Source: Linderina pennispora (taxonomy: Eukaryota; Kickxellomycota; Kickxellomycetes; Kickxellales; Kickxellaceae). From it: a stretch of 64,000 nt of DNA. Of the stretch, positions 9,749 to 20,899 are shown piece after piece. A program made the position numbers and the translations under genes. The notes beneath the pieces were generated by a model, which saw only the letters and a program-made list of their open reading frames with translations, ran no database searches and was not told where the DNA came from. Positions within the stretch are counted from its first letter, which is position 1; the number at the start of each line of letters is the position of its first letter. The stretch is from contig NW_024468263.1 of the NCBI RefSeq assembly GCF_002104995.1, positions 62,001-126,000 on the forward strand, in the 5' to 3' direction.

Positions 9749-11076
9749 CTAATCTGATTTATTTTGATCGCTGCCCTCGCCGACCAAGCTCGCGTCGGCC
9801 AGCGCTGCCTCGTCGATCTGCGACAGCGACCAGTTGTTCGTATCCGGGATCTTGTCCACCACCATCCACACGCATGCCAGCGACACCACCAGGATCCCGC
9901 ACCCCACATACAGCGGCGTCTGCGTGTACTCTCCGCTAATGCTCCGCCCGCCCACCAGCCCGCCCACCATCTGCACTGCAAGCAGCAAGCCTAGGAACCG
10001 CACCGTCGCATCGAAGTGGTTCGTCAGAGTCCCGATAATCCACAGCGTAAATAGCAATGTACACGTCGCTCCCATGCCGCTGAAAAACGACGCCGCATAA
10101 TACAGCCCCTCGTGGTGTTCGATCCGGTACTTGTTGATTGCCTCCAGACCCGCAATCCCCCCATTGCCCTCGGCGTGCTTGGCCACCAGCGCAATCAGCA
10201 GCGCCAAAGTGACCACCACCAGAAGCACGTAAAAGAAAAACCCGTACAGACCGCGCCGCCGCCGCGTCACCGACCCGGTATCCAAAACCGAGCCCAAGGC
10301 CAATGCTGCCAGTGACCCCAAGGTCCGTCACCACCGCCGACAGCTTTGTCGCCGCTACCATCCCCGCCGTCGCCTGTGACGAACGGGAACGAAAATATAA
10401 ACGGCACAAGGAGCCACAGCCAGACGCTGCCCAGAACCTCCAGCACCTTGCCTATCTCTGTCTGGGCCTTTGGCTGGCACCGCCAGCACATATACGCCGG
10501 TGTCCCGCACCACCTGCTCCGCAGGGCTCAGAAGCAGCGTCAGGGGCGTCCCAATGCATATAAACACTAGCTGCACCACCGCCGAGTTCCAGTTGCGCCC
10601 CTCGCCGCCCTCAGGATTTGAACATAACGTCGCCCAATGTCAGGAACAGCTCCAGGCTGATCAGAAACACTGCCACTGCGCGCGCCTTCTGCTGCTCCCG
10701 CGGATACGTCAGCACCATTGTGTTCACTGCCAGCATCGCCATTGCATACCCAATGCTGTTTAGAATCGTGCCTGCAAGGTAAAAGCCCGTGTATAGAGTA
10801 CTTGTGCACACATATAATCCCCGCTGCATACAGGATGCCGCAGAGCCCGCCAAAAAACAGCACCACACGCGCGCCCAGCAGGTTCACTGCAAAGATCCCT
10901 GCTATAAAGGACAGCCCGTATGTCATTTGCTGCTTCCACGTCCCTGCGTACTCAAGCCTGTGCTCTGGTGATACAATTCCCGTTGCGCTCCGCACTGTTA
11001 GTGCCGGTATACACCCGTTTATCAAGAAAACCCCGTACAAAATCAGTAGCTGTGCCTGTGGACTGCGATATCTCAT
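9749..11076 (-). CDS. UNC93-like MFS transporter, frame broken several times
   Basis: Successive minus-strand frames spell one membrane protein. It starts at the ATG at 11076 ('RYRSPQAQLLILYGVFLINGC'), then 'YGLSFIAGIFAVNLLGARVVLF' with 'GFYLAGTILNSIGYAMAMLAV' in another frame, 'VVQLVFICIGTPLTLLL', 'EVLGSVWLWLLVPFIFSF', and a final intact 190-codon piece with four or five membrane spans ('GLYYAASFFSGMGATCTLLFTLW', 'FLGLLLAVQMVGGLVGG'). The order and motifs match the UNC-93/DUF895 group of fungal major-facilitator proteins (11-12 spans), whose substrates are mostly unknown. At least four one-base frame changes lie within 1.3 kb at 10300-10830. No junction I examined has intron ends, so either sequence errors or a young pseudogene is likely. 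Confidence 0.7.
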
Positions 11077-11437
11077 ATTAACGTGGATATAATTTTAAAA
11101 TGGCCCCCGAAATAGATGCTACTGCGACTTGTAGAAAAAGAGAAATGGTATCGAAATAGTCAACGAGTGCATTGCCGTCCCATCCAGCCAAGGGAGGAAA
11201 CCCCGCTCACACAAGCGTCCTCCTTTCCACAGGACTAGCAATATAAAAAAGCTATCCGGTACTCGCGCTGCAGCAGCCATCGCGCTTCGCGACAATGGAG
11301 ACAAGCTAGGTCTCAATTTCCGGCAACAAGAGCTGAAATAAAACAAAACACCACCAGCATGTGGTTCAGCCACCAACCTCACTACACAATAGCCGAACTC
11401 AATACCACGTCCCTCTTCCCACGTAGAGTGCAATGTA
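11077..11437. other. Spacer between transporter start and kinase stop
   Basis: 361 bases that should contain the promoter of the minus-strand UNC93-like gene and the 3' end of the kinase gene. No ORF with recognisable content is seen. Confidence 0.4.
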
Positions 11438-14400
11438 TTACTTTAGCTTCAAGTCAACTAGGCGCTCCAGCTCGCGCACCCGCATGCTCAGCTCCTCGTT
11501 CCGCTGGTTCGCCACCGCCAGCTGCATCTTCAGCACGGTCACCTCCTTGCGCAGCTGCGCCGACTCCAGCGTTGGCACGTCAATCAAATCGCTCATCAGA
11601 ATCTCCTTCGCTGCCGGCCGCTTCTCGGGGTCCTCCGACATCAGCCATAGGATAAATGCCGCTTCCTTTGGCCACATCTGCACAAACGGCTGCGGAAACA
11701 CCCCCCGCCGCAGATCCTTAATCACCAGCATCCGCTCCATTGCCGTCGCAAACGGATAATACAGCTCAAAGAAGATAATCCCCAGCGAGTAGATATCTGC
11801 CTTTTCGTTGTACTCGCTGGTCTGCGTCGTCAGTTGCTCCGGCGCCGCATACGTGATCGTCCCCACATTCGACGTGTGCGTCGCATCCCGCGTCCCCGTC
11901 GAAGCAGCTCCCTGCCCGCGACTCCCGCCCACGGCTGCTCCCCTGGCTCCTCTGGCTGTTTGTGACGAAGGCGTATTCGTCGGTGGTCGACCGGATCTCC
12001 AGCGTTGATTTTGTCGCTAATCCGAAATCACCGATCCGCGGAATAAACGTCACCAGCAGGCGACTTGCCAGTCCCGCTCGCCCGACGCACAGGCGCCCCA
12101 GCTGCATGCCGCATTCCCGCAAGCCGCGCCTTGCTCGCTCCCACTGGCCGCTCATACATGCCACCGGCGCCCTCATGCATGCTGGCTCCTGGCGAGCACA
12201 AGGGTGTGCCCTGCGAGTCGCTGTTCTGGCTGGCAAGGATCGAGTCAAACACGACATCCCAGTCGATCTTGCGGCTACCAGTGCCGCACGCCACACTGTG
12301 CTTCTCCCTTAGGTTGCCGCCGTCAAAGGCATCCCACACATCCGAATGCGACTCGAACAGGGGGCTGCTCACCGACATTGTCCCAGTCGATACAGTCCGC
12401 GACAGCATATCAGGCCGCCCGAACCCGCTGCCGCTGCGACTCAGCGCGCTGCCTGCGGTTGTCTGTAAACATCATGTCCAAAAATACATTGGCACCCTTC
12501 AGGTCTCGGTGGATCACGCCACGGATCATGGAAGTACTTTACGCCCTCCACTATCGCTCGGAACAGCCGGATGTTCAGAATCGGGTCAATAAGCCTGTCA
12601 TGCTCCAGCACGCTGATCCACGGACTCGCCATCGATTGTATGCTCATCGCCCGCTCGTGCCGCTCAGCTATGCGCTAGATTGCGCTGGCTCAGGTACTCT
12701 TGCAGTGTCGTCTGGCACAGCTGCATCTGCACAAACAATGTTGTCTCCACCACGAAATTTTGCGCGAAATCCAGCCCGCCGCTCTGGCTCGGCATCGACC
12801 GTGGGATCACCCCGGGTCCCATGCTGTAGTTCGAGTCCACATCTAGAAGCGGCTGCCCCTGCGGATTACTCAGCCGCGATCCCTGCCGCCGATGCTGCCG
12901 GCCGATACTCCTGCGAGCGGCCGCTTGATCGGAATTGGCTGCGGCGCTTGATGATGCTTGCCGGCCCAATATCTTCCTGGCCCCGACTGCAGTGAGCTGA
13001 ACTGCCATGCCCCTTGTTGCTTGGACAAGTGTCCAGATGAGCTGCTCTCGGGCCATTGCATCTTAAACACAGACTCGTCCTCCTCGAATGAGACAATATC
13101 AAGCTCAGACTCGGCGCAGTCGCACCCGGCGTCATCAGCAAACACGACTCCATCGCTGCAGCTGCTCAGACTGTAGTTGCTTTAGCTCCTCATCGCCATT
13201 GCCATCGCTGCTGTTGCTCGAGTCGCTGCTGTGGTCCTCAAGCACATTGGCAACTAGCACACTGTCGCATGACACGTCATCAATTCCCTCGATCTCCACT
13301 GTATCATCAGGCCACCGCTGCAATACATATATCTTTGCCGCCTGACCGCTCAAACACAATCTTCATCTGCCTCCTGCTGCCACGTAGTCCTTGCCATTGG
13401 TGTGGCCAAGGCTCACCTCAAGCATCACTGCCTCCTCGCCAGTGTAAAACTTGTCGCCAGAAAAGCCCATGCCGCTGATTGCAGTAAGCAGTGACCGGCT
13501 CCGACGCTGTGTTCAATCCGACCGCTCTGCCATTGGCTGCTGGCAGAACCGAGCCACGCCGGCGGCCAAACGGATTGCGCAAAGGCTGCATATGCGTGCC
13601 AGAAGCAAGCTCTGAATCCGATTCTGATTCGTTTGAAGATACAGTCAGCTCCTGATGGCGCCGCTGACTGTCTGGCGTAGCAGATCGGTCAAGCCCTCCG
13701 CTCATCGCAGCGTGGGCACCGAATGGCATGCCATACATAGCCGCCAGCGGCGATGTCGAGTGAGCTAGCCGGTGGTTCCCAAACGACGACTTTTGGCTGG
13801 ACCCCTTGCGCCGGATCTTGGTGACCTCAATCCAGCTGCTATAGTATCTGACGATATTCGGGTGGTCCAAGTTCGCCAATGTCTTGATCTCCCGCAGCGT
13901 CTTCTCTGCTGTGATCTCGCCTTTGATCCGGATCTGCTTCACCGCATAGCGACGCCCATCAAGCTTATTGCGCACCTCATACACCTTGCCGAATCCACCC
14001 TTGCCAAGGCACCGCAGCTGGATAAAGTCATCATGGTACCGGGACCGGTGCATGTCCATCACCATATTTTCAAACGTTGTTGCAGATGAGGCCTGACACG
14101 CGGCTGCTACGCCGCATCCACATTGTCTCGTGCATGCTACTGTTGGCTGCACTGGCGCTACGCGCCCGACCTGACGTAGGCCGCGAGCCCTCTGATACTC
14201 TGCTGCTCCGCGTGGCCATGCGTGGCAAATCAATGCTGTCAAACTGGTTCTCCGAATCAGATTCAGACGACGATGGATGAACGAGTCGCCAGTCTACCAC
14301 CATTGTCGTTGCTCCATGACCACTCATCGCCTATTGCCTTCGCTATCACTGTTGTCGTCGTCATCGTCGTCCGCTGTTGTCGTCATCGTTGGTTAGCGAA

Positions 14401-15163
14401 ATGTCAAATGCAAACGAATCGTCATCATCGTCGCCCAGCCCAGTGGTCAGCGACCGGATTCCTGTCTCAATGTCCCGCTGCTCATACGATGCCAGCGACT
14501 CCTGCGCCTTCACCACCAGCTGCCGGAATGCGTCAGAATAGGTAGCTCTGACTGACGCAACCTCATCAACATACTCTTTGCCAATAATCCCCATTGAGTA
14601 CAGCGTACGGCAGATTGTGAAAAACAGCCGCCGGTTACGCAGAGGGTCGTCGTCGTACGTGCGGCAGTAGTTTTCCAGCAACGATACAAACAGCATCCGG
14701 CTCTGCACATCCCGTCCCATCGTCCCCGAGATTTCCGGCGGCAGACTCATCCCCGGGAGGAGACTGCCCATCCCTGGTGGCAGTGCCTTGCCGAATCCCA
14801 TTGAGTTCTGCCGCACCAGCATTTTGGCTATGCGCTGCCATCAAGTCCGGCAGCTGCTGCATCGGAGACACATCGTTGTTCGCTCCAGGCACCGGCAATT
14901 GCGATGGAGATCGTGTTGCCCAGAATCGCTGCGAACTGCCCGTCTCGCTGCTATTGCCTTCATCCCCGCTGCTATTGCCCTCCCCGCTGCTATTGCCCTC
15001 GTCGCTGCTGTCAGCTCAGCTGCCGGAACCGCCCTGTGGCACCTTGCTGGTACTTTGAACTGTCCGACTTGGATCGCTCGGCGTCGCTGCCGTCATCATC
15101 GACATTTTGTATTTCTGTTGCGCGGCTGCTGGCTTTCGTGTCGCTGCTGGATCGATCAGCCAT
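11438..15163 (-). CDS. HRI-type eIF2-alpha kinase, many frame breaks
   Basis: The putative ATG is at 15163 (MADRSSSDTKASS), followed by an acidic GNSSGEGNSSGDEGNSS repeat. Near 14350-14820 is the segment 'RMLFVSLLENYCRTYDDD...LFFTICRTLYSMGIIG...DEVASVRATYSDAFRQLV', like the N-terminal region of HRI (EIF2AK1) and S. pombe Hri1/Hri2. The kinase domain follows: 'LGKGGFGKVYEV' and 'YAVKQIRIK' near 13930-14010, a long Ser/acidic insert (about 12700-13790) typical of eIF2-alpha kinases, 'VIHRDLKGANVFLD' near 12475-12530, 'IGDFGLATKS' near 12010-12040 and 'TITYAAPEQLT' near 11840. A coiled coil with Leu heptads closes it ('LRKEVTVLKMQLAV', 'RVRELERLVDLKLK'). The kinase would phosphorylate eIF2-alpha to lower translation under stress. 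The pieces sit in different frames separated by one-base shifts (for example near 13380, 13440, 12510, 12660 and 15035), so the sequence as given cannot encode it uninterrupted. Confidence 0.72.
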
Positions 15164-15969
15164 TGAAATGAATAGGCAAAAGTTGTGTGTATGTGTAAAT
15201 ACCGACAGGTGGGAGAAATATTTACAAAACGGGAGGACTGCGGTCTGTGCTTTTATGCCAGCCTATTATGCATATGCCCGGGACAATAAATTATGCAATG
15301 GTGCCTGCACTTTTGTTGACGTTGAGAAATTTAGTGACGATTTGGAAAAGAAGGCGGTGGAAAGCACGGAACATGGAGGAAGAAAAGGAGTCTGCAAAAA
15401 AAAAGTGTCAAGGCCTGCGCCCGCCTAGGTGAAAAAAAAATAAACCGATGGAGCACCGCGATTGGCCGCAGTACCGGAACAAGCTACGTGGCCGGTGCAA
15501 CAAGGCAAATCGGTGTGATATGCAACGAGGCAAACCCAGACCCACCAACGCACAGTGTAGCATTGATGTATGAGTGCTTAATACATATCTCGCCATGGGT
15601 CATCGTATTGACCTAGGTAGCTGCTATTCAAACGAACTCAACATCATAAAAACAAAAAGCCACATTAGGACTGCATGTCCAGCAGTCTCAATATAATGGA
15701 CCCCTCAAGCATCGTTGAAGAAGATGGATACTGTAATGCGTAGGTGACAAGTGCGACCATGGAAAACATCGGATGAAAACACTCTGGCCATATCGTTGGC
15801 TGGCTGCGCTCAGCTTCAACACTGCGTCGCACCCACCGTGTAATTCATCATCGTACAGAAGCATTGGACTCCGCACTCTAATAAACCACTCCTTTGACTC
15901 TTTCCCAGTGACGCACGTCCGATTTACCAAGGTCAAATGGGCCATGGGATATCTTCTTGGTGCCCACGC
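15164..15969. other. Spacer with weak ORFs only
   Basis: Upstream of the kinase gene. A minus-strand frame at 15688-15945 (85 codons) may belong with the 15970-16482 ORF but has no motif I recognise. A-rich runs near 15400 and 15430 are present. Confidence 0.35.
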
Positions 15970-16482
15970 TCAATGTATATGCGGATTGTGTCTCCTAACT
16001 GTTAGAGAATAGCTGTTGGGTCTGTCTGAAATGTCATCGAAATATGACCAGCTGGCATCCTTTTCCATTAGAGGCAATTGAGCATGGACCAGAGCTAGGC
16101 TGAGGCAGCAAGCAGCTGTCCTTTCCACGAGCCTGGAAATCATGTTGAGTCGAGTGACAAGGCGGACCTCCAAGTAGCGAGCCTCAGCGCTCTTCACAAG
16201 ATTTATAGCTAAGACACAAAGCTTGGACAGCTTTTCAGCGATTTCCGCGCACCATAAAAGCATTTACTGGTCATCGCCATCCCTAGTCACAGAAGTTATA
16301 GTGCGCAGGGAATTGCTGCGTTCAGTCAAAGCCTTCTTGAGTTTGTTTAGCCAGCGCAGCAAAATCCCAAGCGTGGTCGCAACGGAGACAAGCAGCACCT
16401 TCCGCTCATCGCTAGCCTCTGCGTTGGCCTGCCTCCTATAGTCCTCAAATAGCTGGTGATAGCGAGAGAAACGACAATCCAT
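15970..16482 (-). CDS. Hypothetical protein, in-frame TAA in the middle
   Basis: A minus-strand frame begins with ATG at 16482 (MDCRFSRYHQLFEDYRRQ) and runs 72 codons to a TAA at 16266..16264. The next codon is ATG, and the same frame continues for 97 codons (MLLWCAEIAEKLSKLCVLAIN...). Both halves are helical with amphipathic Leu/Arg patterns, and the composition does not change at the stop. It may be one gene of about 170 residues with a nonsense change, or two unrelated chance ORFs. No family is recognised. Confidence 0.3.
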
Positions 16483-17035
16483 TGCAGCAGATTTTAGAGA
16501 TAGAAACCAGCTAAAGGAACATTGAACTCAGTCTTAGCATGAAGTGTGCTCGGAGTTTATATGTACAGAAACAAACCGAATACTAACCAGAGTCCGGGTG
16601 GTGCTGTATATAGTGCACTAGGCAAAGCTACATTAGCTTTCGATATTATTTTAAATCGCCCAAGTAAACTCCAGATGTCAGCTCAGTTCAGCTGTCCATG
16701 CACGCTTGGGATCATTGAATAATCTTTGTCAAGCTGGTATTGTCTCAATAGTTCGTAAACAAGGTGTGTAACATCACACTGCATCCCAGAGACCTGGCGT
16801 TCTCTTTTAGAAGCCTCATAGCAGGGAAATCAATGTGTCTGCCAGGTGTCGCATGTAGTGAATATAGTGCGCGAATATCATCCGCATATGCGGACTTTTT
16901 GGACAATAAGCAAACACTGGAAATCAAAGCCAGTTCAGCCACGCTGTGTCTATGTTTAAAAGCAGCAGACAGATCTGTTTTGTCCGTGGTCACAAACTCA
17001 CCTCACTGCACCAATCTACACACTTTATATTTGCC
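16483..17035. other. Spacer with one weak minus-strand frame
   Basis: A minus frame at 16745-16993 encodes 82 codons without an ATG at its start, following a TGA. It could be an exon or gene remnant. Nothing else stands out. Confidence 0.3.
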
Positions 17036-17562
17036 ATGGACTCTGGTCAAGTGTTCACTTTCTTTGATGCCCGGACACTGACAAGTCTGCAGTAGTTTAC
17101 CGCGGCTACTTTAAGAAAAAGCCGATTGCCTCTGACCAGCCGATTGCTTACTCGGTCCGAATCGACGGGCGCGACCTCTCTGTAATCGCCAATCCATCAG
17201 CAAGGAGCCATGTCCTCGTGTCGGGGTCGCGAGAAGGCATGTCCAAGAGTCGAGCATCAATGAGGGGATTTGGTGGTGTCGCATCAGCAAAGAAGGAAGG
17301 TCTCATTAAGGGAGCTTGGTCGTTCACGGATTTCAAGGGAAATGCGTACAAGTGGGATGTCAAGTTTAGTGGCAGCAAGTGGTGGCTGTATGACGCGGTG
17401 AACCAAGAGGTTGCTTTCTTTGAGCGAAAGCCATGGAGAGTTGAGATCGAAGGGTTCCTGTTCATCCGACAGCGCGTCTCAGAGGAGCTCCTTTCCCTGA
17501 TTCTTCTAACAAACAAGCTTGTGCACAATCGTGTCAAAAGTAGCGAGCATCCCAATGGATAA
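17036..17562 (+). CDS. Tubby C-terminal-like domain protein, one frame change
   Basis: Starts at ATG 17036 (MDSGQVFTFFDARTLTS). That frame stops at about 17095, while an overlapping frame continues 'KSAVVYRGYFKKKPIASDQPI', then 'YSVRIDGRDLSVIANP', 'GAWSFTDFKGNAYKWDVKF', 'SGSKWWLYDAVNQEVAFFERK', and ends at TAA-like stop 17562. The alternation of strands with W-S-F-x-D-x-x-G-x-x-Y-K-W and a polar turn resembles the fungal tubby-C-terminal-like/LOR fold family of small proteins with no settled function. A one-base shift near 17085-17095 joins the two parts. The total would be about 174 residues. Assignment is by pattern and is moderate. Confidence 0.45.
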
Positions 17563-17926
17563 AAGGCGCAGTTTCCTTGGACTATCTTATGTTCTGGCTG
17601 GTGGAATTGTCCTATATCTCAGCAAACTGCAATACGTGATTCTATGCAAGCCCCATGAAACGAAATATCTATTCGCAGCAGTGCAATTTTTACGCGCAGC
17701 CTAGTCTACAGTTATCAATAAAAATATTAAACCTGATTCGCACATCTGATTGAATGGGTGTGCTTTGCGGTGCTGCCCACCTGGAGAAGCTACACGATAA
17801 CCCCGTATCATGCTGCTATAAAACCTGTACGGCCATAATCCACTACTCCGTATGAAGCTGCTATTGTTCTGACTCCATAGGTGCTACTAGTTTGCAGATT
17901 CTCTAGTATCTCTAAATATTATTCAA
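17563..17926 (+). promoter_or_regulatory. Leading spacer and promoter region of the tandem array
   Basis: 364 bases preceding the first array gene. TATAAAA at 17817-17823 lies 110 bases before the ATG at 17927, and a similar TATA-like AT-rich element (ATAAA) precedes several later copies at about the same distance (for example near 18812 and 19783). Confidence 0.35.
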
Positions 17927-18700
17927 ATGGCATCTAATCTTTCCTCTTCATCAAACACTGTACCAAAGAAGGCATTGACAGTAAACACCCCCAGCGGCTC
18001 GTCTTCTCAGCAGAATTTAATGGTGGAAATAGCGCGTGCTCCAACCTCATTGCAGCGGGTAATGAATGCTACCGATCCAGCCAGCTTCGGAGTGCTGGAT
18101 CAGTGGAACCAGCAACTAGCAGAGATTGCAATTGGGTTGCAGCAACAACTGGTGGGTCTACTTGCCCACCAGCAATCTGGCTACACACAGTCGCCGCTGC
18201 CGCGTTTACCAGCTGGGCAGATATCTGCGTCACATGTAGACATCGCCCATGTCGATATCCTTCAGCTTATTCCACGTAGCGTGTGTCGAAGCGATGTCAT
18301 TTATGGAATACGTCGAGTATACACTCTGGATTGCTCAAGAAACAAAAAATGCTCGCTAAAGGGCCACCTACAAAAGTTTGACATCAACAAGTCCATGATA
18401 ATCAATTCGCACCCGGTCAGTACCCGGATCGACGAGTTCTTTATTGAGAGTAGCTACGCGGAGACATTCATCCAAAAGATGATTGATGGCAAGGCTGCTT
18501 CGTCTATCGGCATCGATCCGGCCAGTATAATCTGTCAGGAAATCAGGCAGAGTGGACAGAAACCGTCTTCACCATACTACCGCGGGATGCTTCAAAGTGC
18601 ATACTTCGTCATCAAAAATGCTAGGCACACCAGGGCCCTAGAGTACATCGCAGCCTACACAAAAGAGATTGGTGTTGGGATACCAGTGCACGAGAAATAG
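17927..18700 (+). CDS. Tandem-array family member A (unrecognised family, short type)
   Basis: 257 residues, single exon. An unstructured Ser/Thr-rich N-terminus precedes a helix 'FGVLDQWNQQLAEIAIGLQQQL' (Trp60). After a Pro/His/Ser linker comes the C-terminal domain from 'CRSDVIYGIRRVYTLDC' (about 120-135) through 'SHPVSTRIDEFFIESSYAE' to 'YIAAYTKEIGVGI'. These are the three hallmarks shared by every array gene. The predicted order strand-helix-strand-strand-helix-strand suggests a ferredoxin/RRM-like domain, by inference. It is the first intact copy and closest to B and C. Function unknown. The family's nuclear-localisation-like patch is weak here (VPKKA). Confidence 0.75.
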   Translation: MASNLSSSSNTVPKKALTVNTPSGSSSQQNLMVEIARAPTSLQRVMNATDPASFGVLDQWNQQLAEIAIGLQQQLVGLLAHQQSGYTQSPLPRLPAGQISASHVDIAHVDILQLIPRSVCRSDVIYGIRRVYTLDCSRNKKCSLKGHLQKFDINKSMIINSHPVSTRIDEFFIESSYAETFIQKMIDGKAASSIGIDPASIICQEIRQSGQKPSSPYYRGMLQSAYFVIKNARHTRALEYIAAYTKEIGVGIPVHEK

Positions 18701-18925
18701 CTGGCCAAGACGGACTGGCCCGATGCACTCTATCCTATGGGTCCATTGCGGTATTACTCACCTGCCGCAATAGCTGCACAGCAGGGGCTGGTGTAGTATT
18801 AGTCCCCCTCCCCATAAAGTCACACTCATCACGCTACTATCAAAGACAGTATTGGCGTTTGCCGGTGCATCATTTTTATATTCGCTTTTGCACATACTCA
18901 TATCTCATTGTATTGATCAACAAAT

Positions 18926-19720
18926 ATGGCTAATGATTTCACCAACGACCCCACCTACCCTTTTTCCCAGAAAGGCGAAGCTGTTGACCCGAGAAAGAGA
19001 TCTGCAGATACCCTTTACGTGTATAGCGAGGGAACGAAGAGGCGCAATATTTCGGTTTCATTGCGACCCCCAGCCACACCGTTTTCCGATATACTAAACA
19101 CCACCAGCCCGTCTTCCATCGTGCAACTGGATCAGTGGAACCAGCAGCTCGCCGAGATGGTCATTGGGATGCAGCAGCGACTGGCAGAGCTCATTGCTAA
19201 CCAGCATGCGAAGTCTGCGCTCTCTCCACCTCAACTTACAACGTCAAAGGCGCCGGCGGCTCTAGATATGGACAAGGCTGGCATTGATATCTCCACAGCA
19301 GTGCCTCAATGCGACTGTCCAAGCGATATCAAATACAGAGTTCGAAGGATCTACACAGTTGACTGTGTCAAAGACCGCTCAATTTCAGTCAAACGACACC
19401 TACAAAAGTACGGTATTACCAGCTCGATGATCATATATTCTCACCCGATTAACGACCGCTTCGACGAGTTCATTGTTGAGAGCACTTACGCGGACACGTT
19501 TGTACATGCTCTGTACGATGCGCATGCCGTCGCAGTTATCGGCTATAATCTTTCCGGTGTTGTCAGTCAGGCGATATCGCTGGGCGCGCCGGTGCCAACC
19601 TATAGCCAGTACTGCCGCAGCCTAGTCAGTGCTTACAAAATTGCGCGAGGAACGAAGCAGTTCCGAAGCAAAGAGTTTCTGCAGGAGTACGCCGCTGAGA
19701 TTGGCATCAGGCTGCTGTAG
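18926..19720 (+). CDS. Tandem-array family member B (short type)
   Basis: 264 residues. A two-part basic patch ('DPRKRSADTL', 'EGTKRRNISVSL') comes before the QWNQQL helix (Trp71: 'QLDQWNQQLAEMVIGMQQRL'). The C-terminal domain starts 'CPSDIKYRVRRIYTVDC', with 'RFDEFIVESTYADTF' and ends 'FLQEYAAEIGIRLL'. The start ATG is the first in the frame and follows an AT-rich leader. It is strongly similar to A and C over the helix and the C-terminal domain, and lies 225 bases downstream of A on the same strand. Nuclear location is inferred from the basic patch. Confidence 0.75.
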   Translation: MANDFTNDPTYPFSQKGEAVDPRKRSADTLYVYSEGTKRRNISVSLRPPATPFSDILNTTSPSSIVQLDQWNQQLAEMVIGMQQRLAELIANQHAKSALSPPQLTTSKAPAALDMDKAGIDISTAVPQCDCPSDIKYRVRRIYTVDCVKDRSISVKRHLQKYGITSSMIIYSHPINDRFDEFIVESTYADTFVHALYDAHAVAVIGYNLSGVVSQAISLGAPVPTYSQYCRSLVSAYKIARGTKQFRSKEFLQEYAAEIGIRLL

Positions 19721-19895
19721 TGCTGACTGGTCATTTATGCCACTTGAGTACTGGCCACTTTCGCTTGGCTCCTCCACCCCCATAAATATATTAATTCGGT
19801 CATCGCTGCTATAACGGACGGCTGTGTGGAGGGCAAACATCACAACGTACCAGCTCCGCACGTCAATAACTTGTTTGCTTCCAACATTGTACGCC

Positions 19896-20702
19896 ATGTC
19901 GCTTAGCTTACCAAATGCTGCTTTTGACCATTTCTCTCAAACAGGCGAAGAAAATGCAACAAAAAAGCGGCTAGCAGAGCCCAGCTACGGCGGTGCTAAG
20001 GGTCAGAAGCGGCAAATGTACACTGTCGTTCTACAGTCTGCGCAAGCACCATTCCTCGGTGTGCTGAATACAGTTGACCCCTCCGGCATCATGCAGCTGG
20101 ATGAGTGGAACCGACAGCTGGCAGAGCTAGTGGTACATTTCCAAACCAGGATCTCTGAGCTTACCCTACCTCCAGCTGACGAGCCGCAGCAATTGTCAGA
20201 TCCTGCCCGCTCCATGGAAATATTCAGCCCGAAAAAGAGTCAGGCTGCCAATCACGCAGAGTCATGTGCCTATATTTTCATTCCTTCTAATGCATGCCCC
20301 AGCGATAAGAAGCACAGCGTTCGGCGGGTTTATATATTGGACTTTCCAAGAATCAGCGGGAAGAAAGCTAAGCCTAAAAAGCGCCTGAGTACCCATGGTG
20401 TTAATACTGCCAAGATTCTCCTTTCCCACCCAATCTGCCCGCGGGTCGACGAGTTTTTTGTTGAAAGCAGCTATGTAAACGAATTCGTCACCAAAGTTCG
20501 CAGTTCAGGGCTGACTACGCTCTGCACTACCGATGCCAGCAAGGCACTGTGCATTGCTCAGCGCACATCCAAGCCAATACTGTCCTTTCAGAGATATTGC
20601 AGCAAATTCAGGACCGCATATATCACTCTCCCGAAAGCGGCTAAAGGCCGATGCACCAGGTATCTTCAAGACTATGCAATAGAGGTTGGGATTAAACTCT
20701 GA
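19896..20702 (+). CDS. Tandem-array family member C (short type)
   Basis: 268 residues from ATG 19896 (MSLSLPNAAFDHFSQ); the frame extends upstream but without an earlier ATG. A basic patch 'TKKRLAEP...GQKRQ' precedes 'QLDEWNRQLAELVVHFQTRI'. The C-terminal domain runs 'CPSDKKHSVRRVYILDF', 'RVDEFFVESSYVNEF', to 'YLQDYAIEVGIKL'. The α1 segment here is unusually Lys-rich ('KKAKPKKRLSTHG'). The decayed copy D just downstream is clearly derived from this gene. Confidence 0.75.
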   Translation: MSLSLPNAAFDHFSQTGEENATKKRLAEPSYGGAKGQKRQMYTVVLQSAQAPFLGVLNTVDPSGIMQLDEWNRQLAELVVHFQTRISELTLPPADEPQQLSDPARSMEIFSPKKSQAANHAESCAYIFIPSNACPSDKKHSVRRVYILDFPRISGKKAKPKKRLSTHGVNTAKILLSHPICPRVDEFFVESSYVNEFVTKVRSSGLTTLCTTDASKALCIAQRTSKPILSFQRYCSKFRTAYITLPKAAKGRCTRYLQDYAIEVGIKL

Positions 20703-20899
20703 TGTACTTTAGTTAAATAAACAGACCCATATATGGCAATGGTACGGTGCCTCTCAGATAATGCATGGTGTCTTGTATTCTTCCATAAACATGCCGTTTG
20801 ATGCCATTTTGTTATAGCAATATGGCCATGAGTGAGTAGGCACATCATTAAGTAATATATCACGCAATGCCCCCAATATTTCCTACCGCCATTTATCTC

